64,000 nucleotides of DNA, from assembly GCF_001641615.1 (NCBI RefSeq), contig NZ_LRRU01000018.1, positions 62,001 to 126,000 of the forward strand, in the 5' to 3' direction. The notes below the pieces were generated by a model, which worked only from the letters and a program-made list of their open reading frames with translations, made no database searches and was not told the DNA's origin. Positions 58,671-64,000 of the stretch are shown piece by piece (positions within the stretch are counted from its first letter, which is position 1; each line of letters starts with the position of its first letter). A program made the translations under genes and the position numbers. This stretch comes from Pseudoalteromonas gelatinilytica (GTDB lineage: Bacteria; Pseudomonadota; Gammaproteobacteria; Enterobacterales; Alteromonadaceae).

Positions 58671-59758
58671 AGGTTGCCATAGTTATTGATTCTTTGGTTG
58701 GCGGTGGGGCTGAGAAAGTGATGCTGACGCTGGCTGGCGAGCTTTTGGCTCAACAACATGAAGTTGTCATGCTTAGTTTAGCGAACTCGATTGAATATAC
58801 CTTACCATCACAACTAAATGTTGAATGTTTGTTTGACCATAAAGCAAAAAAAGTTGATAGGTTCTGGCAACTAAAAAAAAGCGTAAAACGTATCGAAAAT
58901 TGGTTTGCACAATACCAATCTAAAAACGGGGAATTTGATCTCGTTTTATCAAATTTAGATCGCAGTAATAATTTGCTAATTTGCAGTACTATTAAACATG
59001 TTTTCTATGTCATTCATAACTCAATTACGGCTGAGTTAGATAGACAAAAGAAACTTGGACCATTTGCTTATCAATATTTACTGAAAAGTAAAAAGCGCTT
59101 GTCAGGACAAAACTTAATTTGTGTTTCTGAAGGTATTGAAAGTGAAATTAAGCAGCAAAAGTTGATTACTCCCCAAAGTATCACAACAATTTTTAACCCG
59201 TTTAATATTCAAAGCATAGTCAAAAAAGCGAGTGAAACTGAGTTAGGATTACCACGTGAGCCCTATATTATTCACGTAGGTCGTTTAGCAAAACAAAAAA
59301 GACATGATGTTTTATTTTCAGCATTTGCTAATTTAAATACATCCCATAAGCTTGCTTTATTATGTAATAAAGTTAATAAAGCCGCCAAACTTGGTCGCCA
59401 ACATGGTATTGAAGATAGGCTTATTTTGCCTGGCTTTCAGCAAAACCCATATGCTTGGATTAAAGGTGCTGATGCTTTGGTACTGAGTTCTGATTATGAA
59501 GGATTACCTACTGTTCTCATTGAGGCGCTCATACTGGGTACGCCAGTTGTAAGCACCGATTGTACTCATGGACCAAAAGAAATCTTAACGGGTAATTTAG
59601 CCAAGTATTTAGTTCCTACAAATAACCCTGAGGCTTTAACCCAAGCTATTGAATCTGTGTTAAACGATAAGCCAGAGGTTATTGATGCAGAAATACTATC
59701 AAAAATATCAGCAACACAAGTTGCTGAAAGTTATTTAGCATTGGCCCAAAATCGATAA
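58667..59758 (+). CDS. Family 4 glycosyltransferase
   Basis: 363 residues, GT-B fold. VIDSLVGGGAEKVMLTLAGEL at the N-terminus is the acceptor-side Gly loop, IIHVGRLAKQKRHDVLFSAF opens the C-terminal domain and SSDYEGLPTVLIEAL is the EX7E nucleotide-sugar motif. The donor sugar is unknown; position among LPS-core genes suggests a role in core or surface glycan. Stop codon abuts that of kdkA on the other strand. Confidence 0.9.
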   Translation: MKVAIVIDSLVGGGAEKVMLTLAGELLAQQHEVVMLSLANSIEYTLPSQLNVECLFDHKAKKVDRFWQLKKSVKRIENWFAQYQSKNGEFDLVLSNLDRSNNLLICSTIKHVFYVIHNSITAELDRQKKLGPFAYQYLLKSKKRLSGQNLICVSEGIESEIKQQKLITPQSITTIFNPFNIQSIVKKASETELGLPREPYIIHVGRLAKQKRHDVLFSAFANLNTSHKLALLCNKVNKAAKLGRQHGIEDRLILPGFQQNPYAWIKGADALVLSSDYEGLPTVLIEALILGTPVVSTDCTHGPKEILTGNLAKYLVPTNNPEALTQAIESVLNDKPEVIDAEILSKISATQVAESYLALAQNR

Positions 59759-60478
59759 TTAGTTCAGCAATGCTTGGTAGTCACACACCAGTGACTGCCA
59801 ATCACTTTGCTGCCAATGCATCACTTCATTACGGCCTTGCTCTTTCGCAAATGAACGGGCAAGGCGCTTAATGTTCTCTGTTTGCCAGCTAGCATGTGGC
59901 TGTTTGATTTCACCGCGATCAAAGTCGATGATAAACACCTTACCTGTATCATCGAACAAGATGTTATTGATGTTTAAATCTGCGTGATAGACGCCATGAT
60001 TGTGAAACTCGCTGAGGGTGACTGCAATCGCTTTGAGTTCAGATTGGTTAAGTGGACGCGTGATTAAAATATCTAACACGCTTTTTGCGCCTGTTACTGC
60101 TTCGGTGATGATATCGCCGCGATAGATTAAGCCGTGGGTGGTCACTTTTGCCGCAATGGGTGTCGGCACGTTTAGGCCAAGCTCAAGTAAGCGCATCATC
60201 AGTGTAAACTCTTTATAGACACGAGTTTGCTTTAAACCAACATATAGGTACTGATCGCTCAGTAACTTACCTACTAACCCACCGCGCCAATAGTGACGCA
60301 GAACGCCTGTAAGCTGTTGATGTTTAAAAAACCATGCTGTTGCGCGGCCTTTTTTTGCGCCAACTATTTTATCTTGTTGTTGCCAATAATTGGCATCGAA
60401 CCACTGTTGCGTGAGCTCATCTTTGTAAGCTGGGTGACACAAAAGGGTGGTGTTTTGCAGATGCTGAGTTTCAAACAT
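59759..60478 (-). CDS. kdkA: 3-deoxy-D-manno-octulosonic acid kinase
   Basis: 239 residues, protein-kinase-like fold. YHADLNINNILFDDTGKVFIIDFDRG carries catalytic Asp and the metal Asp. Phosphorylates Kdo of the LPS core at O-4; typical of species whose core has one phosphorylated Kdo. Alone on its strand within the LPS cluster. Confidence 0.94.
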   Translation of the reverse strand: MFETQHLQNTTLLCHPAYKDELTQQWFDANYWQQQDKIVGAKKGRATAWFFKHQQLTGVLRHYWRGGLVGKLLSDQYLYVGLKQTRVYKEFTLMMRLLELGLNVPTPIAAKVTTHGLIYRGDIITEAVTGAKSVLDILITRPLNQSELKAIAVTLSEFHNHGVYHADLNINNILFDDTGKVFIIDFDRGEIKQPHASWQTENIKRLARSFAKEQGRNEVMHWQQSDWQSLVCDYQALLN

Positions 60479-60602
60479 AACAACTTCAAGATTAAATAAA
60501 ATTAGCGCTATCTTACCGTATTTTTAGCTTTTCGCATAAGTGCTTGCATTAGCATCAAGTTAATTTAAGATCGCATATTATTTGCTGTAGCTAAGGGCGC
60601 AC

Positions 60603-61661
60603 GTGACTCAAACAACCTCCTATTCAGATATTTGTATTTTAAGGCTTTCGGCTATTGGTGATGTATGTCATGCCGTATCAGCAGTGCAAGCAATTCAAAA
60701 GGCACATCCGAAGGCAAAAATTACCTGGGTGATTGGTAAAGTTGAGGCCATGTTACTGGCCGATTTACCCGGTGTTGAGTTTGTTGTATTCGATAAAAAA
60801 CAAGGCAAACAGGCTTATCAGCAACTAAAAGACACGTTCAAGGGGCGTAAATTTGATGTGCTCTTACATATGCAAGTCGCACTCAGAGCGAATCTAGCAG
60901 CCCGCTGTATTCCGGCAAAGGTCAAAGTGGGGTTTGATTGGGCTCGCTCAAAAGAGTTACATAGCTTGTTTATTAATAAGCGTATTGCCCCGCAATCTGA
61001 AGCGCATGTATTAGAAGGCTTTAAAGGCTTTGCTCAAGCAATTGGGTCGCCTGATTACAAACCTCAATGGCAAATGCCAATTACCGAGCAGCACCAACAA
61101 GCAGCCGATGCGCTATTAGGTGAAGAACGTTTAGCCGGGCGTATTTTTGTTATCTCGCCTGCGGCAAGTAAAAAAGAGCGTAATTGGTTACCTGAGCGTT
61201 ATGCTGCACTTGCTGAACATGCTCATCAACAAGGCTTTTCGGTAGTTATAACTGGCGGTCCAACTCCTTTAGAAATTGAACTTGCCGAGCAAATTATCGC
61301 GCATAGTTCGACACCTGTGCTTAACTTAGTAGGGAAAACTCAACTAAAAGAACTGTTATGTGTTTTGAAGCGTGCGGCGTTAGTGTTAGCTCCAGATACA
61401 GGGCCTGCGCATATGGCTGTAACGGTTGGAACACCTGTTATTGGTTTGTATGCCCACTCAAACCCAAAACGCACAGGGCCTTATTTGTATCAAGAGTATG
61501 TTGTTGAGGTGTATCACCAAAACTTACGAGAGCAAACAGGTAAAACGGCGCAAGAGCTGCCATGGGGAACACGTGTTAAAGGGGCTGACCTAATGGCGCA
61601 AATCAGTGTTGAAAAGGTGATTTCGATGTTTGACCACGTGGTAGATAAAGAGCAATTGTAA
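60603..61661 (+). CDS. Glycosyltransferase family 9 (heptosyltransferase-like)
   Basis: 352 residues. CILRLSAIGDVCHAVSAVQAIQ is the N-terminal WaaC/WaaF signature and LVLAPDTGPAHMAVTVGTPVIGLY the C-terminal one. Probably transfers heptose to Kdo or to the first heptose, but WaaC, WaaF and related transferases cannot be told apart from sequence alone. Starts with GTG at 60603, AAGGG upstream. Overlaps gmhB by one base (TAATG). Confidence 0.88.
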   Translation: MTQTTSYSDICILRLSAIGDVCHAVSAVQAIQKAHPKAKITWVIGKVEAMLLADLPGVEFVVFDKKQGKQAYQQLKDTFKGRKFDVLLHMQVALRANLAARCIPAKVKVGFDWARSKELHSLFINKRIAPQSEAHVLEGFKGFAQAIGSPDYKPQWQMPITEQHQQAADALLGEERLAGRIFVISPAASKKERNWLPERYAALAEHAHQQGFSVVITGGPTPLEIELAEQIIAHSSTPVLNLVGKTQLKELLCVLKRAALVLAPDTGPAHMAVTVGTPVIGLYAHSNPKRTGPYLYQEYVVEVYHQNLREQTGKTAQELPWGTRVKGADLMAQISVEKVISMFDHVVDKEQL

Positions 61662-62212
61662 TGAGCAAAGTTTTATTTTTAGACCGTGATGGTGTGGTCA
61701 ATATTGATCATGGCTATGTATACAAACCCGAAGAGTTTGAATTTGTACCCGGTGTATTTGAGGCGTGTAAAGCCTTCACTGATGCCGGTTATAAAATTGT
61801 GGTGGTAACTAACCAGTCAGGTATTGGCCGTGGTTATTATTCAGAACAAGATTTTTCCAACCTCACTGAGTGGATGAAGGGCGAATTTTTACGCCATGGC
61901 GTTACTATTCTTGATGTCTATTTTTGTCCGCATCATCCAAGCAAAGCAGAACCTGCTTATTTGCAAGAGTGCAACTGTCGCAAGCCTGCCCCGGGTATGC
62001 TTTTACAAGCCATTGATGAGCATCAAATCGATCCATCTCAAAGCATTATGGTTGGTGATAAGCTTGGCGACCTTATTGCCGCTGAAAGAGCCAACATCGC
62101 GACCCGCGTTTTAGTTCGCTCAGGGCAAAGTTATGCCGAGTCAACAGAACAACACGCCGATGTAGTTTGTGAGTCTTTAGCTGAGTTACCAGCTTTAATT
62201 TTACAGTCTTAG
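61661..62212 (+). CDS. gmhB: D-glycero-beta-D-manno-heptose 1,7-bisphosphate 7-phosphatase
   Basis: 183 residues, HAD family. Nucleophile and acid-base Asp8 and Asp10 in FLDRDGVV, VVTNQSGIGRG, the zinc loop CPHHP..CNCRKP and MVGDKLGDLIAA. Removes the 7-phosphate in ADP-heptose synthesis. Coupled to the GT9 gene, which uses the pathway product. Confidence 0.97.
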   Translation: MSKVLFLDRDGVVNIDHGYVYKPEEFEFVPGVFEACKAFTDAGYKIVVVTNQSGIGRGYYSEQDFSNLTEWMKGEFLRHGVTILDVYFCPHHPSKAEPAYLQECNCRKPAPGMLLQAIDEHQIDPSQSIMVGDKLGDLIAAERANIATRVLVRSGQSYAESTEQHADVVCESLAELPALILQS

Positions 62213-62361
62213 CAGGTAAGACCAGTTTTATTTCGCAACCCTTACGGTCTGCGACGAACTGCAAACAGTGCAATTGTTCGGCTAAGCTTTTACAATAGGC
62301 GCAAAATTTAAAGTCACGCTAATCATTTCTGGTTAGATACAAGAATATGTGGAGATTACAG

Positions 62362-63558
62362 ATGAGAGCATCTGCGTTTTTTAATCAATTGCAGCAGCAA
62401 ATTGATGAAGTGAAAGCTGAAGGCTTATACAAAAGCGAGCGTATTATCACGTCACAGCAACAAGCTCAAATTGAAGTTGCCTCTGGTGATAAGGTTATCA
62501 ACTTTTGTGCTAATAACTACCTTGGCTTAGCAAATAGCCCAGAGTTAATTAAAGCTGCTCAACAAGGCCTTGACGATCACGGTTTTGGTGTTGCCTCTGT
62601 ACGCTTTATTTGCGGTACTCAAGATATTCATAAAACTTTAGAACAAAAGATCTCTGAGTTCTTAGAAACAGAAGACACTATTCTTTACTCATCATGTTTT
62701 GATGCCAACGCAGGTTTATTTGAAACAATCTTAGGCCCAGATGATGCAATCATCTCTGACGCGCTAAACCACGCTTCGATCATTGATGGTGTGCGTCTTT
62801 GTAAAGCAAAGCGTTTCCGCTATGCAAATAACGACATGAGCGACCTTGAAAAGCAACTTATTGCTGCTGATGAAGCGGGCGCGAAAACTAAGCTAATCGC
62901 TACTGACGGCGTTTTCTCAATGGACGGCGTAATTTGTAATCTTGAAGCGGTTTGTGATCTAGCTGATAAATATGATGCATTAGTGATGGTTGATGACTCT
63001 CACGCTGTTGGTTTTGTTGGTGAAAATGGTAAAGGTACGCCAGAGTACTGCGGTGTACTAGACCGTGTTGATATCATCACAGGTACCCTTGGTAAAGCAC
63101 TTGGTGGCGCATCAGGCGGTTACACATCAGGTAAAAAAGAAATTGTTGAGTGGTTACGTCAGCGCTCTCGTCCTTACCTTTTCTCAAACTCACTTGCACC
63201 ATCAATTGTTACTGCATCAATTAAAGTACTTGAGATGCTAAGCAATGGCGGCGAGTTACGCGCTAAACTTTGGGATAACGCAAAGTATTTCCGTGAACAA
63301 ATGGAAGCTGCAGGATTTACCTGTGCAGGTAAAGACCACGCTATTATCCCTGTCATGTTAGGCGATGCTAAAATTGCCTCAGCCATGGCTGACAAATTAC
63401 TTGCTGAAGGTATTTACGTAACAGGTTTCTCATTCCCTGTAGTACCTAAAGGCCAAGCACGTATCCGTACGCAAATTTCTGCGGCGCATACAAAAGAGCA
63501 ATTAGATACCGCTATTGCTGCCTTTACCCGTATTGGTAAAGAAATGGGTGTTATCTAA
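62362..63558 (+). CDS. kbl: Glycine C-acetyltransferase (2-amino-3-ketobutyrate CoA ligase)
   Basis: 398 residues, PLP enzyme of the alpha-oxoamine synthase family. Splits 2-amino-3-oxobutyrate with CoA to glycine and acetyl-CoA. [34 protein letters not shown] and the PLP Lys in [16 protein letters not shown] at 62362 ([10 protein letters not shown]) follows GGAG; an in-frame ATG at 62347 is less likely. Separated from tdh by a terminator-like hairpin. Confidence 0.98.
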   Translation: MRASAFFNQLQQQIDEVKAEGLYKSERIITSQQQAQIEVASGDKVINFCANNYLGLANSPELIKAAQQGLDDHGFGVASVRFICGTQDIHKTLEQKISEFLETEDTILYSSCFDANAGLFETILGPDDAIISDALNHASIIDGVRLCKAKRFRYANNDMSDLEKQLIAADEAGAKTKLIATDGVFSMDGVICNLEAVCDLADKYDALVMVDDSHAVGFVGENGKGTPEYCGVLDRVDIITGTLGKALGGASGGYTSGKKEIVEWLRQRSRPYLFSNSLAPSIVTASIKVLEMLSNGGELRAKLWDNAKYFREQMEAAGFTCAGKDHAIIPVMLGDAKIASAMADKLLAEGIYVTGFSFPVVPKGQARIRTQISAAHTKEQLDTAIAAFTRIGKEMGVI

Positions 63559-63569
63559 TTTTATTCCCT

Positions 63570-63597
63570 AAACCGAAGCTTTTGCTTCGGTTTTGTT
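63570..63597 (+). terminator. Hairpin terminator between kbl and tdh
   Basis: Stem AAACCGAAGC/GCTTCGGTTT (63570-63579, 63584-63593) with TTTT loop and T-rich tail. It may attenuate tdh relative to kbl. Confidence 0.75.
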
Positions 63598-63613
63598 TAA
63601 TTGAGTGTAAATC

Positions 63614-64000
63614 ATGAAAGCATTATCTAAATTAAAAGCAGAACCAGGGATCTGGATGACTGATGCGCCAAAGCCTGAAGTTGGCCATAACGATCTGCTT
63701 ATTAAAATCCGCAAAACAGCAATTTGTGGTACAGATGTCCATATTTATAAATGGGATGAGTGGGCACAAAATACAATTCCTACGCCAATGGTTGTTGGCC
63801 ACGAATATGTAGGTGAAGTGGTTGATATGGGTCAGGAAGTACGTGGTTTCCAAGTGGGTGACCGTGTTTCTGGCGAAGGCCATATTACCTGTGGTCACTG
63901 TCGTAACTGTCGCGCTGGTCGTGTGCATTTATGTCGTAATACAACAGGTGTTGGTGTAAACCGTGAAGGTGCATTTGCTGAATACCTTGTGATCCCAGCT
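63614..64000 (+). CDS. tdh: L-threonine 3-dehydrogenase (5' part)
   Basis: The first 129 codons, cut by the window end. A zinc medium-chain dehydrogenase: [16 protein letters not shown] has the catalytic-zinc Cys, [11 protein letters not shown] the His-Glu, and [15 protein letters not shown] the four structural-zinc Cys. Oxidises threonine to 2-amino-3-oxobutyrate, the substrate of Kbl encoded just upstream. Confidence 0.98.
   Translation, partial: MKALSKLKAEPGIWMTDAPKPEVGHNDLLIKIRKTAICGTDVHIYKWDEWAQNTIPTPMVVGHEYVGEVVDMGQEVRGFQVGDRVSGEGHITCGHCRNCRAGRVHLCRNTTGVGVNREGAFAEYLVIPA

Overview
The window looks like chromosomal backbone DNA from a marine gammaproteobacterium of the Alteromonadales, most likely Pseudoalteromonas. 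This is inferred from the protein sequences (TonB-dependent receptor style, FtsY, RpoH, PurL, YdbH, Fis), the moderately AT-rich composition, and linkages such as rpsU-yqeY-dnaG-rpoD, dusB-fis, ftsYEX-rpoH and kbl-tdh. No database search was possible. I saw no rRNA, tRNA, CRISPR array, prophage or intact insertion sequence.

Layout. 1-4.6 kb: end of an unknown gene, a yggN-like protein, a Cache-domain chemoreceptor, rsuA and zapE. 4.7-11.1 kb: a large TonB-dependent receptor divergent from a membrane-bound CadC-like regulator with a TolB-like sensor part, then a small tautomerase and an outer-membrane barrel. 11.2-15.1 kb: a tight five-gene operon (CreA-like lipoprotein, an unrecognised Cys-motif protein, LysE exporter, gamma-glutamylcyclotransferase-like protein, serine hydrolase). 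15.2-22.4 kb: an HDAC-like deacetylase, a small orphan protein, and two c-di-GMP proteins (CBS-PAS-GGDEF-EAL and 7TM-EAL) around a DUF2797 protein. 22.4-28.9 kb: purH, an exported methyltransferase and purD, then dusB-fis and prmA. 29-34.3 kb: the macromolecular-synthesis operon and rsmD. 34.5-39.6 kb: ftsY, ftsE, ftsX and rpoH. 39.7-48.6 kb: glutaminase, inosine-guanosine kinase, tadA, a 56-residue basic protein, mltF and purL. 48.7-51.7 kb: ydbH-ynbE-ydbL envelope lipid-transport genes. 51.8-62.2 kb: LPS inner-core and capsule genes (waaA, gmhA, hldE, wzi, two glycosyltransferases, kdkA, a GT9 transferase, gmhB). 62.4-64 kb: kbl and the start of tdh for threonine breakdown.

Most notable signals. 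A perfect CIRCE operator (TTAGCACTC-N9-GAGTGCTAA) lies at the predicted start of rpoH transcription, suggesting that the HrcA repressor controls the heat-shock sigma factor. A 162-bp fold-back element with 10-bp perfect terminal inverted repeats starts on the last base of the ftsX stop codon. A 56-residue, very basic protein with a strong ribosome binding site ends exactly where tadA ends. FtsY carries about 20 copies of a 15-residue charged repeat. Five convergent gene pairs have stop codons that abut or overlap, with no room for terminators.
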